A DNA stretch of 64,000 bases from an uncultured Blautia sp. (GCA_900551075.1 URVB01000003.1:124001-188000), one strand, 5' to 3'. Shown: positions 34,581-43,599, counted from the first letter of the stretch. Notes: generated from the sequence alone by a model not told the origin. Made by a program: numbers and translations.

Positions 34581-36350
34581 ATGGATAAGGAATTGCCGGT
34601 TTCCGTGTGGCCGGAATGGAAAATTATCGAGAAAATTGGCGAAGGCTCCTTTGGAAAAGTCTATAAGGCGAAGCGGTCTGAACAAGGCAAAACCTTTTAT
34701 TCCGCAATCAAGGTCATAACGATACCCTCCAGCCAAAGTGAGCTGAACAGTGTGCGCTCCGAAAGTGCCAATGATCAGTCAGCGAGAGATTATTTTCATA
34801 GTCTTGTAGAGGAATGTATTCAGGAAGTCAGCACCATGGAGTACTTCCGCGGAAATTCCCATATCGTATCCGTAGAAGATTATAAGGTTGTGGAATATCT
34901 GGATGCGATCGGCTGGGATATTTATATCCGTATGGAATACCTGACAAGCTTTTTGGATTTCTGTTCAGGCAAACAACTGACAGAGGAAGATGTTATTCAG
35001 CTTGGGATTGACCTGTGCAAAGCATTGGAATACTGCCAGCGACAGAATGTCATTCACAGGGATATCAAGCCGGAGAATATATTTGTATCCCGGTTCGGAG
35101 AATTTAAGCTGGGAGATTTCGGAATTGCCAGAGAATTGGAACGAAGTATGAGCGGACTTTCCAAAAAAGGAACTTTTTCCTATATGGCTCCGGAGATGTA
35201 TAAAGGCGAAGCATACGACAGCCGGGTGGATATTTATTCTCTTGGAATTGTGCTGTATAAACTGCGGAATCGCAACAGGCTGCCGTTTCTGAATCTGGAA
35301 AAGCAGTTGATTACATATAGGGATAAAGAAAATGCATTGACCCGGAGGATGTCAGGGGAACCTCTTCCTAAACCGGGAGAGGCCGGAAGTGAGCTTGCTG
35401 AAATCATTTTGAAAGCGTGTGCACATAGCCGGGAAGCGCGTTATCAGAATCCGGGAGATTTCAGAGAAGCGCTGGAAGATTTAAAATACAGGAAAAGCAG
35501 AAAAGAAATGCACCATTCTGTTTCTGAAGAAATACCGGAAGGGGAATTAATAAAAGCAGAAGCATCTGAACCGGATATTTCTAAAGCCGCCTGTCTCGCA
35601 GAAGCAGTGAAATCGGAATCAGTCCGGAGAAAAATCAGCCGGAAGGGAAGTAAAGTGACAGAAGAAGTGCGCCGGGAGATTTCCGGGGCGCAAGAGAGGA
35701 AGAAAAAGCCCCCAACTGTTTCCTCTGCCGCTGTACGCCGCAGAAAAAAGAAAAAAAATGCAAAACTTACGCCGCTGATACTTGCTGTTATTACCATGGC
35801 TGTAGCGGTGTGTGTGGTTATCGCGGCATTTATAAGCCTGCTTTTGAATGATCAGAATACGGGAAGCAATCGTACGGCTCAGATCGCTGAGCAGGAAAGC
35901 GCGGCAAATCAGGAGCTTACATCGGATTTGGGGATAATTGCTGAGCATGCGACGGAGATTGTGGACAATCTGAATAATTATAACTGGGTCGGGTCCGAGA
36001 GCGAGGGGAAAATCAGTTACCTTGATGATGCAGGCAGGGTTATGAAGGTTCTGGTTTATCCGGAGTTGTCGGCAGAGGGCTATTATGAAGAATATTATTA
36101 TTGGGATGAGGAATTGTTCTTTGCGTATATCTGGGCAGATCAGAATACACTGCCGTATCTGAAAAAGGATGAGCAGAAGGTCAATCTCTATTACTATAAG
36201 GAGGGCAGTCTGATCCGCTGGATCGACGAAAATAACCGATGTCACGACGGCGAAACAGACAATGAGGAGTATGTAAACAGAGGAACGAAATACTGGGACC
36301 AGGCAGTTGTATATAAGAATTTATTAAATGCGGAAGAAACGGAAGGTTAA
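34581..36350 (+). CDS. membrane-anchored Ser/Thr protein kinase
   Basis: This 589-residue Hanks-type kinase shows the glycine loop IGEGSFGKVYKA (about 18-29), ATP Lys in AIKVI, catalytic loop NVIHRDIKPENIFV (about 154-167), DFG in KLGDFGIAREL and APE in YMAPEMY. A basic, charged linker (about 300-390) leads to one membrane helix (about 395-420), then an outer domain of about 170 residues rich in Tyr, Trp and acidic residues. No PASTA repeats are present, so it is not the usual cell-wall-sensing PrkC. GGAGGAAGG precedes ATG 34581. It is first in an operon with a PP2C phosphatase and an unknown protein. Confidence 0.9.
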   Translation: MDKELPVSVWPEWKIIEKIGEGSFGKVYKAKRSEQGKTFYSAIKVITIPSSQSELNSVRSESANDQSARDYFHSLVEECIQEVSTMEYFRGNSHIVSVEDYKVVEYLDAIGWDIYIRMEYLTSFLDFCSGKQLTEEDVIQLGIDLCKALEYCQRQNVIHRDIKPENIFVSRFGEFKLGDFGIARELERSMSGLSKKGTFSYMAPEMYKGEAYDSRVDIYSLGIVLYKLRNRNRLPFLNLEKQLITYRDKENALTRRMSGEPLPKPGEAGSELAEIILKACAHSREARYQNPGDFREALEDLKYRKSRKEMHHSVSEEIPEGELIKAEASEPDISKAACLAEAVKSESVRRKISRKGSKVTEEVRREISGAQERKKKPPTVSSAAVRRRKKKKNAKLTPLILAVITMAVAVCVVIAAFISLLLNDQNTGSNRTAQIAEQESAANQELTSDLGIIAEHATEIVDNLNNYNWVGSESEGKISYLDDAGRVMKVLVYPELSAEGYYEEYYYWDEELFFAYIWADQNTLPYLKKDEQKVNLYYYKEGSLIRWIDENNRCHDGETDNEEYVNRGTKYWDQAVVYKNLLNAEETEG

Positions 36351-36353
36351 AGG

Positions 36354-37184
36354 ATGGCGTATCAGATTGAGTATGCATATACGTGTCATATGGGAAGAGT
36401 ACGTGCCAATAATGAAGATAATTTCTGGTGCTGCGGAGAAAAGCTGGAAGCCGAAAATCAAGGAAGCCATGGCGTTTTTACAAATCGTATATCCCAGTCC
36501 CGATTGCCGCTTTTGGCGGTGTTTGACGGGATGGGCGGTGAGAGCTGCGGCGAAATGGCCTCTTATCTTGCGGCGGATTCCTGCGGAAAATATTATCAGG
36601 AAAATAAATCCGTTATCAGAAGGGAGCCGGAGCAGTTTTTTGCAGGGCTTTGCCGCGGTATGAACCAGGCTGTATGCTCCTACAGCGAAGAAAATAAAAT
36701 CCGGAGTATGGGTACGACTGCTGCTGTTCTCGGCTTCGGCAAGGATATGATTTATGCCTGTAATTTAGGAGACAGCCGGATTTATCAATCGTATGACGGA
36801 CAGTTCCGGCAGATTTCCGTGGATCACGTTTTAAGCAGTGTGAAATTCGGGAAAGCACCGCTGACACAGTATGTGGGGATTCCGGAGGAAAGCATGAGTC
36901 TGGACCCTTCTATTGCGGTATACTTGCCGAATAAAGGCGCCAGATATCTTCTTTGTTCAGATGGGATGACGGATATGCTGTCTGACGGAGAGATCGCGGA
37001 TATTATGGCAAGAGAAATTTCGGTTCGGGAGACCGTGGAGATTCTATTGGAACGTGCTTTGAGTAAGGGCGGAAGGGATAATGTAACAATTGTTCTTTGT
37101 GAAGTCAGGGAAGAGAACCAAAGAGGATGGACAGACCGCTTGCTTAGTTGGTTTGGAAAAAGAAAACACGAAGGAGAAGCGTAA
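36354..37184 (+). CDS. PP2C-family Ser/Thr protein phosphatase
   Basis: This 276-residue cytoplasmic metal-dependent phosphatase probably reverses the action of the kinase encoded 3 bp upstream. The metal-binding motifs are VRANNEDNFW (about 14-23), LLAVFDGMGGE (about 54-64), LLCSDGMTDML (about 203-213) and GGRDNVTIVLCE (about 245-256). It is of normal length for bacterial PrpC-type enzymes, with an insertion around residues 30-45. It overlaps the next gene by one base (TAATG), so all three are translated together. Confidence 0.92.
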   Translation: MAYQIEYAYTCHMGRVRANNEDNFWCCGEKLEAENQGSHGVFTNRISQSRLPLLAVFDGMGGESCGEMASYLAADSCGKYYQENKSVIRREPEQFFAGLCRGMNQAVCSYSEENKIRSMGTTAAVLGFGKDMIYACNLGDSRIYQSYDGQFRQISVDHVLSSVKFGKAPLTQYVGIPEESMSLDPSIAVYLPNKGARYLLCSDGMTDMLSDGEIADIMAREISVRETVEILLERALSKGGRDNVTIVLCEVREENQRGWTDRLLSWFGKRKHEGEA

Positions 37185-38410
37185 TGAAAAACCGGATGCA
37201 GGATTTGGATTTTGAGCAGACGGTAGCATTTGATACTGTCGAGGATTTTGAATTTACGAGAAGAGCCGCACAGAGATTCCGTCAGGTGGTGAGTCTGGAC
37301 GGATTTGAGGACGAGGATGCAGATGTGATTTTTCATTATCTGTATAAAGAAATGGAATTGGTTTCTTTTGGAGATCATCTGAAACGTTATATTTACGAAA
37401 GGGCGGGTCTGGAGGAACCGTACAGTGAGGTGACGCAGGACATTTATCGGGATATTGTAGTGGAATCTTTTCATGAAACCTGTACGCCGAAGTCTATGAA
37501 TCCTACGTCTACGAAGCTGACTTCTCTTGTCAATAATTGGCTGAACCAGGCATCCGTAAAAAGAGAGACGGTGTTTTTGCTTGGATTTGGACTTCGCATG
37601 AGCGCGGAGGATGTTTCGGATTTCCTGACGAGAGTGCTGAGGGAGCAGGATTTTGATTTCCATAATCCGGATGAAGTTATTTACTGGTATTGTTTCTTTC
37701 ATCATTCCGGCTATTATAAGGCAGAAGAGTATAAAAAGAGATATGTACAGCTTTTGCCGGACGAAACCTATCAGGATGCAGCCAGGATTTATACAGGAGG
37801 CCTCTGTCTGGATACGGAAGAAAAGCTTTTTCAATATCTTGCACATATAAAAGCAGGTACAGACGATCCTATGTCCGAAAAAAGCAAAGCCTTTCAGGAA
37901 TTCATGAGGCTTTTGATCCGGTCGAAAGAAATTATCGCTGCCATGTATCAGAAGGATGAGGAAGAGAAGGAACGTGGAAAGGTCTGGCATGTTTCCGATA
38001 TTTCCGTTTCGGACGTGGAAAAGGTGATATGCAGTGGCATTCCTGTGAATAAAATGGGTAATCTGAAAAAAATGTCGGCCTCAATTTTGGCGAAGCATTT
38101 CAGCCAAAAACGTTTCAGCAGGCAGAGGATCAACAGTATTCTGAATCACAAATTCCCGGTAGAGAGATTTGATCTGATCACCCTGGAGTTTTTTATTGTT
38201 TCCCAGGAAATGGAGGATGAGGATCCTTACACCAGATACCGCCATTTTTTGGAAGAAATCCAGGAAATTCTGCATAGGTGCGGAATGAGCGAGATATACA
38301 TTGTAAATCCTTATGAATGTTTCCTGCTGATGTGCCTGCTTACGGACTGTCCGCTTGCAGTATTTGCTGACATTTGGGAAATGTCCTATGAGGAAGCAGC
38401 GGAACAGTGA
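37184..38410 (+). CDS. unknown soluble protein of the kinase-phosphatase operon
   Basis: I do not recognise this 408-residue protein. It is acidic at the N-terminus, contains no membrane helix and is predicted to be mostly helical. One segment (SQKRFSRQRINSILNHKFPV, about residues 309-328) resembles a helix-turn-helix or HEAT-like pair. The early stretch QDLDFEQTVAFDTVEDFEFT carries Thr residues in an acidic setting, like FHA-binding or kinase substrate sites. One-base overlap with the phosphatase gene implies a shared job, perhaps as regulated target or adaptor. That role is inference from position. Confidence 0.7.
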   Translation: MKNRMQDLDFEQTVAFDTVEDFEFTRRAAQRFRQVVSLDGFEDEDADVIFHYLYKEMELVSFGDHLKRYIYERAGLEEPYSEVTQDIYRDIVVESFHETCTPKSMNPTSTKLTSLVNNWLNQASVKRETVFLLGFGLRMSAEDVSDFLTRVLREQDFDFHNPDEVIYWYCFFHHSGYYKAEEYKKRYVQLLPDETYQDAARIYTGGLCLDTEEKLFQYLAHIKAGTDDPMSEKSKAFQEFMRLLIRSKEIIAAMYQKDEEEKERGKVWHVSDISVSDVEKVICSGIPVNKMGNLKKMSASILAKHFSQKRFSRQRINSILNHKFPVERFDLITLEFFIVSQEMEDEDPYTRYRHFLEEIQEILHRCGMSEIYIVNPYECFLLMCLLTDCPLAVFADIWEMSYEEAAEQ

Positions 38411-38576
38411 GAAATATATACAGAAGCAGGGGTGCTCTGAAGAAGCCGGGCGCCTCCGTTTTTGTTATAACGAATAAAGTATCCTGCAAAAAGCGGGAGC
38501 GGGTTGAAAAATCCTGTGTAAAAAAGTCATGAAAAAAGTGAGTGTGTAAAAAATGGGAAAATTCCTGCAAAATACC

Positions 38577-38605
38577 TTGACATGCTGTTTTTAACAAGAT
38601 ATAAT
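38577..38605 (+). promoter_or_regulatory. strong promoter of the str operon
   Basis: A perfect TTGACA (38577-38582), a 17-base spacer and a perfect TATAAT (38600-38605), about 110 bp before rpsL. The rest of the 38411-38713 spacer holds a weak GC-rich hairpin near 38429-38458 that may end the upstream operon. Confidence 0.9.
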
Positions 38606-38713
38606 GAGCTGGCGTGCAGGAAACGCAGGTTTTTTTGTGCGCGTAAATTTGCCAATAGCAACCGCAAAACCCCATGGACATCTATGGAGAAATAAATCGG
38701 GAGGTGAAATGGA

Positions 38714-39133
38714 ATGCCAACATTCAACCAGTTAGTAAGAAAAGGACGTCAGACCGCTGTTAAGAAATCTACAGCACCGGCTCTGCAGAAAACATTTAAC
38801 TCTTTAAGAAAAAAAGCAGTAGAACAGTCCGCACCGCAGAAACGTGGCGTTTGCACAGCAGTTAAAACTGCTACCCCTAAGAAACCTAACTCTGCTCTTA
38901 GAAAAATTGCCAGAGTTCGTCTTTCCAACGGTATCGAAGTAACAAGCTATATCCCAGGTGAAGGTCACAACCTTCAGGAGCACAGCGTTGTTCTTATCCG
39001 TGGCGGAAGGGTTAAGGACTTGCCTGGTACCAGATATCACATTATCAGAGGTACTCTGGATACCGCAGGTGTTGCGAACAGAAAACAGGCGCGTTCTAAA
39101 TACGGCGCTAAGAGACCGAAGGTTAAAAAATAA
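38714..39133 (+). CDS. rpsL: 30S ribosomal protein S12
   Basis: This 139-residue protein sits at the decoding centre. The loop TATPKKPNSALRKIARVRLS keeps the Lys that is changed in streptomycin resistance (K43 in E. coli numbering), and GGRVKDLPGTRYH keeps K88. The sequence thus predicts a drug-sensitive form. GGGAGGTG precedes ATG 38714. It is the first gene of the str operon. Confidence 0.98.
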   Translation: MPTFNQLVRKGRQTAVKKSTAPALQKTFNSLRKKAVEQSAPQKRGVCTAVKTATPKKPNSALRKIARVRLSNGIEVTSYIPGEGHNLQEHSVVLIRGGRVKDLPGTRYHIIRGTLDTAGVANRKQARSKYGAKRPKVKK

Positions 39134-39199
39134 AGCAAATTTCGCAGCGTAGCGAAGAAATTTGCGATACTCATTGGACACGAAGTGAACAATGAGGTT
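39134..39199. repeat. two adjacent palindromic elements in the rpsL-rpsG spacer
   Basis: GCAAATTTC (39135-39143) and its complement (39157-39165) enclose AGCGTAGCGA. CTCATTG (39170-39176) and CAATGAG (39190-39196) enclose CACGAAGTG. They share the stem plus GCGAAG/CGAAG loop style of the array downstream of fusA. In RNA they would form two hairpins between S12 and S7 coding regions. The remaining spacer to 39379 has no visible gene. Confidence 0.6.
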
Positions 39200-39379
39200 C
39201 CCGTATTGCACAGTGCAGCGGGTGTATCAATCGAGAAATCACGAATGACTATAAATTTGTACGGTATTCCATATACCCTGTCGGTTGCGGGTTAAATATA
39301 GGACTTTACCAGTGCGAACACCTTAGTATTTGGAGTGAGTACCGATGAGATAATCATAATGATTAAGGAGGGAAGTAAC

Positions 39380-39850
39380 GTGCCACGTAAAGGACATACT
39401 CAGAAAAGAGACGTTTTGGCTGATCCGATGTACAATAACAAAGTGGTTACCAAGCTTATCAATAACATTATGTTAGATGGTAAGAAGGGTGTCGCTCAGA
39501 AGATTGTATACGGCGCATTTGCCAGAGTAGAAGAAAAAGCTGGTAAACCAGCAATTGAAGTATTTGAGGAGGCAATGAACAATATCATGCCGCTTCTGGA
39601 AGTAAAAGCAAGACGTATCGGTGGTGCTACTTATCAGGTTCCGATCGAGGTAAGGGCAGACAGACGTCAGGCGCTGGCTCTTCGCTGGATCACTACCTAT
39701 TCTCGTAAAAGAGGCGAGAAGACAATGGAAGAGAGACTGGCTAACGAGCTTTTGGATGCAATGAACAACACAGGCGCATCTGTTAAGAAGAAAGAAGATA
39801 TGCACAAGATGGCTGAGGCAAATAAAGCATTTGCTCACTATCGCTTCTAA
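39380..39850 (+). CDS. rpsG: 30S ribosomal protein S7
   Basis: This 156-residue assembly-initiating protein of the 30S head is of normal length and sequence (MPRKGHTQKRDVLADPMYNN, ... ANKAFAHYRF). The start is GTG 39380, eight bases after AAGGAGGG; an open extension to 39335 is not conserved. The gene is unusually far (246 bp) from rpsL for a str operon, because of the palindromic spacer. fusA follows by 17 bp. Confidence 0.97.
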   Translation: MPRKGHTQKRDVLADPMYNNKVVTKLINNIMLDGKKGVAQKIVYGAFARVEEKAGKPAIEVFEEAMNNIMPLLEVKARRIGGATYQVPIEVRADRRQALALRWITTYSRKRGEKTMEERLANELLDAMNNTGASVKKKEDMHKMAEANKAFAHYRF

Positions 39851-39867
39851 TCGAGGAGGAAAATCCA

Positions 39868-41904
39868 TTGGCTGGAAAAGAAGGAAGAGAATATCCGCTT
39901 GAGCGAACCAGAAACATTGGAATTATGGCTCATATCGATGCGGGTAAAACAACTCTTACAGAACGTATTCTTTATTATACAGGTGTTAACTACAAAATCG
40001 GTGATACCCATGAGGGTACTGCCACCATGGACTGGATGGAACAGGAGCAGGAAAGAGGTATTACAATTACTTCAGCAGCTACGACATGTCACTGGACTCT
40101 GCAGGAAAACTGCGAAGTGAAGCCGGGTGCACCGGAGCATCGTATCAATATCATTGATACCCCCGGACACGTTGACTTTACAGTAGAGGTTGAGCGTTCC
40201 CTTCGTGTACTGGATGGCGCTGTCGGCGTTTTCTGTGCAAAGGGCGGCGTTGAGCCACAGTCTGAAAACGTATGGCGTCAGGCTGACACCTACAATGTAC
40301 CCCGTATGGCATTCATCAATAAGATGGACATTCTGGGTGCAAACTTCTACGGTGCTGTAGAACAGATCAAAACCCGTCTGGGGAAAAATGCAATCTGCCT
40401 GCAGCTGCCAATCGGAAAAGAAGATGAATTCAAAGGAATCATTGACTTATTCGAAATGAAAGCTTACATCTACAACGACGAGAAGGGTGAAGACATTTCT
40501 ATCGTTGACATTCCTGAGGATATGCAGGAAGATGCGGAGCTTTATCATACAGAGCTTGTAGAAAAAATCTGCGAGTTAGACGATGACTTAATGCTGGAAT
40601 ATCTGGAGGGTGAAGAACCGGGCGTTGAAAGACTGAAAGAAGTTCTGCGTAAAGGAACCTGTGAATGCTCTGCCGTTCCGGTTTGCTGCGGTACTGCTTA
40701 CAGAAACAAAGGTGTTCAGAAGCTTTTGGATGCAATTGTTGAGTTCATGCCGGCTCCGACCGATATCCCGGCTATTGAGGGTACGGATATGGAAGGCAAC
40801 CCAATTGTGAGACATTCTTCTGACGAAGAACCGTTCTCTGCACTTGCATTTAAAATTATGACGGATCCGTTTGTTGGTAAGCTGGCATATTTCCGTGTAT
40901 ACTCCGGTACTATGAATTCCGGTTCTTATGTATTGAATGCTACTAAGAATAAGAAGGAACGTGTCGGACGTATTCTGCAGATGCATGCAAATAAGCGTAT
41001 GGAGCTGGATAAAGTTTACTCCGGTGATATCGCTGCAGCAATTGGTTTCAAATTCACCACAACAGGTGATACCATTTGTGATGACCAGCATCCCGTGATC
41101 CTGGAGTCCATGGAATTCCCGGAACCGGTTATCGAGCTGGCTATCGAACCTAAGACAAAAGCAGGACAGGGCAAACTGGGTGAAGCTCTTGCCAAGCTGG
41201 CAGAAGAAGACCCGACCTTCCGTGCTCATACAGATCAGGAAACAGGACAGACCATTATTGCAGGTATGGGTGAGCTGCATCTGGAAATCATCGTTGACCG
41301 ACTTCTCCGTGAATTCAAGGTAGAGGCTAACGTTGGTGCTCCGCAGGTTGCTTACAAAGAGACTATTACCAAGACGGTTGATGTGGACAGCAAGTACGCA
41401 AAACAGTCCGGCGGCCGCGGACAGTATGGTCACTGTAAAGTTAAATTCGGGCCTATGGATGCCAACGGTGAAGAGCTTTACAAGTTCGAGTCCACAGTTG
41501 TCGGTGGTGCAATTCCGAAGGAATATATTCCGGCAGTTGGCGAAGGTATCGAAGAAGCTATGAAGGCTGGTACACTGGGCGGATATCCGGTAGTGGGCAT
41601 CCATGCAAATGTATACGACGGTTCTTACCATGAAGTCGACTCTTCCGAAATGGCATTCCACATTGCCGGCTCTCTCGCATTCAAGGATGCGATGCACAAG
41701 GCAGCTCCGATTCTTCTTGAGCCAATCATGAGGGTCGAGGTTACGACACCGGAAGATTACATGGGTGATGTTATCGGTGATATCAACTCCCGTCGTGGTC
41801 GTATCGAGGGTATGGATGACATTGGCGGCGGCAAGATGATCCGTGGATTCGTTCCGCTGTCCGAGATGTTCGGATACGCAACAGACTTGCGTTCCAGAAC
41901 CTAG
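39868..41904 (+). CDS. fusA: elongation factor G, ended early by an in-frame amber codon
   Basis: EF-G is the GTPase that moves tRNAs and mRNA through the ribosome. G1 AHIDAGKTTLTERI, G2/switch I ERGITITSAATT, G3 DTPGHVDF and G4 NKMD are intact, and domains II-V follow in order. The start is TTG 39868 after GAGGAGGA. The frame stops at TAG 41902-41904 after LSEMFGYATDLRSRT, where homologous EF-Gs read Q followed by GRGNYSMFFEKYEPV. That exact continuation is encoded in frame up to TGA 41989-41991, giving 707 residues if TAG is read as Gln. The 678-residue product would lack the last domain V helix. See the separate entry for the tail. Confidence 0.93.
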   Translation: MAGKEGREYPLERTRNIGIMAHIDAGKTTLTERILYYTGVNYKIGDTHEGTATMDWMEQEQERGITITSAATTCHWTLQENCEVKPGAPEHRINIIDTPGHVDFTVEVERSLRVLDGAVGVFCAKGGVEPQSENVWRQADTYNVPRMAFINKMDILGANFYGAVEQIKTRLGKNAICLQLPIGKEDEFKGIIDLFEMKAYIYNDEKGEDISIVDIPEDMQEDAELYHTELVEKICELDDDLMLEYLEGEEPGVERLKEVLRKGTCECSAVPVCCGTAYRNKGVQKLLDAIVEFMPAPTDIPAIEGTDMEGNPIVRHSSDEEPFSALAFKIMTDPFVGKLAYFRVYSGTMNSGSYVLNATKNKKERVGRILQMHANKRMELDKVYSGDIAAAIGFKFTTTGDTICDDQHPVILESMEFPEPVIELAIEPKTKAGQGKLGEALAKLAEEDPTFRAHTDQETGQTIIAGMGELHLEIIVDRLLREFKVEANVGAPQVAYKETITKTVDVDSKYAKQSGGRGQYGHCKVKFGPMDANGEELYKFESTVVGGAIPKEYIPAVGEGIEEAMKAGTLGGYPVVGIHANVYDGSYHEVDSSEMAFHIAGSLAFKDAMHKAAPILLEPIMRVEVTTPEDYMGDVIGDINSRRGRIEGMDDIGGGKMIRGFVPLSEMFGYATDLRSRT

Positions 41905-41991
41905 GGTCGTGGTAACTACTCCATGTTCTTTGAGAAATATGAACCAGTACCGAAGTCTGTACAGGAAAAAATCCTTTCCAAAAAAGACTGA
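41902..41991 (+). other. amber codon and in-frame C-terminal tail of EF-G
   Basis: TAG at 41902-41904 stands where Gln (CAG) is conserved; it differs from CAG by one transition. The next 28 codons (GRGNYSMFFEKYEPVPKSVQ, then EKILSKKD) agree with EF-G C-termini of related bacteria and end in TGA. The tail shows no other damage. A recent mutation, a sequencing error or suppression of the amber codon could explain it. Confidence 0.85.
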
Positions 41992-42002
41992 GGCATTGAA
42001 CA

Positions 42003-42266
42003 CTTAATGAGTGCGAAGAAATGAGCACGAATTTAGTGTGAAAGCCCACCTGGATACTTAGTGAGTGGAAGCGAAGCAAACACGAACTTAGTAGACATGG
42101 TGCTACCCGACACTTAGCGAATCCAAGCGATAGCGCCGGATGAGATTAGTGCGAAGGTCGCTCGAAGGAACTTAACGAAATCGAGCCGAAGGCGAGAATT
42201 GAGTTTAGTGAATCGAGCTTCCTTAATGAGCGCGAAGAAATGAGCACGAATTTAGTGTGAAAGCCC
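42003..42266. repeat. array of small imperfect palindromes in the fusA-tuf spacer
   Basis: About five units of 35-60 bp follow each other. The first (42003-42047) and last (42222-42266) are 45 bp direct repeats with one mismatch. Each unit pairs an early CTTA(A/G)TGAG-type arm with a late TTTAGTG-type arm around GCGAAG. Middle units (about 42056-42093, 42111-42152 and 42166-42215) are diverged. No gene is visible in 41992-42403. In RNA the array would form a row of hairpins between the fusA and tuf messages. Confidence 0.75.
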
Positions 42267-42299
42267 CGTAAATCGGGCGTGCTTATGCAAAAGAAATGC

Positions 42300-42328
42300 T
42301 TGCAAATATCCTTGATTTGCAATATAAT
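42300..42328 (+). promoter_or_regulatory. promoter of tuf
   Basis: TTGCAA (42300-42305), a 17-base spacer and TATAAT (42323-42328). It overlaps a dyad (ATCCTTGAT at 42308-42316 with ATCAAGGAT at 42327-42335). It gives tuf its own start beyond the palindrome array. Confidence 0.75.
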
Positions 42329-42403
42329 CAAGGATAGCAAGTTTAAAACTGATAATAATATGCTCTGAAAGAAAGAGCGAAGTTTTAAGGAGGACATTTT
42401 AAA

Positions 42404-43597
42404 ATGGCAAAGGCTAAGTTTGAAAGAACAAAACCGCATTGTAACATTGGTACCATTGGGCACGTTGACCATGGTAAAACAACCTTAACAGCAGCTATCA
42501 CAAAAACTCTTCATGAGAGATTAGGAACCGGTGAAGCAGTTGCATTCGAAAACATTGATAAAGCTCCGGAAGAAAGAGAACGTGGTATTACAATTTCTAC
42601 TGCACACGTCGAATATGAAACAGAAAAGAGACATTACGCACACGTTGACTGCCCAGGACATGCTGACTACGTTAAGAACATGATTACTGGTGCTGCTCAG
42701 ATGGACGGTGCTATTCTTGTTGTTGCTGCTACAGATGGTGTTATGGCACAGACAAAAGAGCACATCCTTCTTTCCCGTCAGGTAGGCGTTCCTTACATCG
42801 TTGTATTCATGAACAAATGTGACATGGTAGATGACGAAGAGCTTCTTGAACTGGTAGAAATGGAAATTCGTGAACTGTTAGACGAGTATGAGTTCCCGGG
42901 AGATGACACTCCGGTTATTCAGGGTTCCGCTCTGAAAGCTTTGGAAGATCCGTCCAGCGAATGGGGCGACAAGATTCTTGAGCTTATGAATGCAGTTGAT
43001 GACTATGTTCCGGATCCACAGCGTGACACAGACAAGCCTTTCGTTATGCCGGTTGAGGACGTATTCTCCATTACAGGTCGTGGTACCGTTGCTACTGGTA
43101 GAGTAGAAGCTGGTGTTCTTCACGTATCTGAAGAAGTTGAAATCGTTGGTATCAAAGAAGAAACACGTAAGGTTGTTGTTACCGGTATTGAGATGTTCCG
43201 TAAACTGCTTGACGAGGCTCAGGCTGGTGATAACATCGGTGCTCTTCTCCGTGGCGTTCAGAGAACGGAAATCGAGAGAGGACAGGTTCTTGCTAAACCA
43301 GGTACTCTTACCTGCCATACCAAATTTACCGCTCAGGTTTACGTTCTGACAAAAGATGAAGGTGGCCGTCATACACCATTCTTCAACAACTATCGTCCGC
43401 AGTTCTACTTCAGAACAACAGACGTAACAGGTGTCTGCAATCTGCCGGAAGGTACAGAAATGTGCATGCCTGGAGATAACATCGAAATGACAATTGAGCT
43501 GATCCACCCAATCGCTATGAGCCAGGGTCTTACTTTCGCTATCCGTGAGGGCGGACGTACAGTAGGATCAGGCCGTGTGGCTACGATCATTGAGTAA
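42404..43597 (+). CDS. tuf: elongation factor Tu
   Basis: This 397-residue GTPase delivers aminoacyl-tRNA to the ribosome. It has G1 GHVDHGKTT, switch I RGITIST, G3 DCPGHADY, G4 NKCD and G5 SALK, with domains II and III complete and the conserved end VGSGRVATIIE. AAGGAGGA precedes ATG 42404. The last ten codons and the stop lie in a 32 bp sequence that is repeated at 57006-57037. This marks the tuf 3' end as the integration site of the following element. Coding remains intact after integration. Confidence 0.98.
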   Translation: MAKAKFERTKPHCNIGTIGHVDHGKTTLTAAITKTLHERLGTGEAVAFENIDKAPEERERGITISTAHVEYETEKRHYAHVDCPGHADYVKNMITGAAQMDGAILVVAATDGVMAQTKEHILLSRQVGVPYIVVFMNKCDMVDDEELLELVEMEIRELLDEYEFPGDDTPVIQGSALKALEDPSSEWGDKILELMNAVDDYVPDPQRDTDKPFVMPVEDVFSITGRGTVATGRVEAGVLHVSEEVEIVGIKEETRKVVVTGIEMFRKLLDEAQAGDNIGALLRGVQRTEIERGQVLAKPGTLTCHTKFTAQVYVLTKDEGGRHTPFFNNYRPQFYFRTTDVTGVCNLPEGTEMCMPGDNIEMTIELIHPIAMSQGLTFAIREGGRTVGSGRVATIIE

Positions 43598-43599
43598 TT
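43568..43599 (+). repeat. left attachment-site repeat (attL core)
   Basis: These 32 bases, from TCAGGCCGTG through the tuf stop to AGTAATT, occur identically at 57006-57037. Upstream the two copies encode the same EF-Tu residues with synonymous differences; downstream they are unrelated. Confidence 0.85.

Noticed and set aside
40588..42003. A 471-codon minus-strand frame opposite fusA
   Set aside because: It is an antisense shadow of EF-G with composition typical of reverse reading and no start signal.
42003..42266. Repeated units considered as a CRISPR array
   Set aside because: Units are contiguous, diverged palindromes without unique spacers of constant length and without cas genes.
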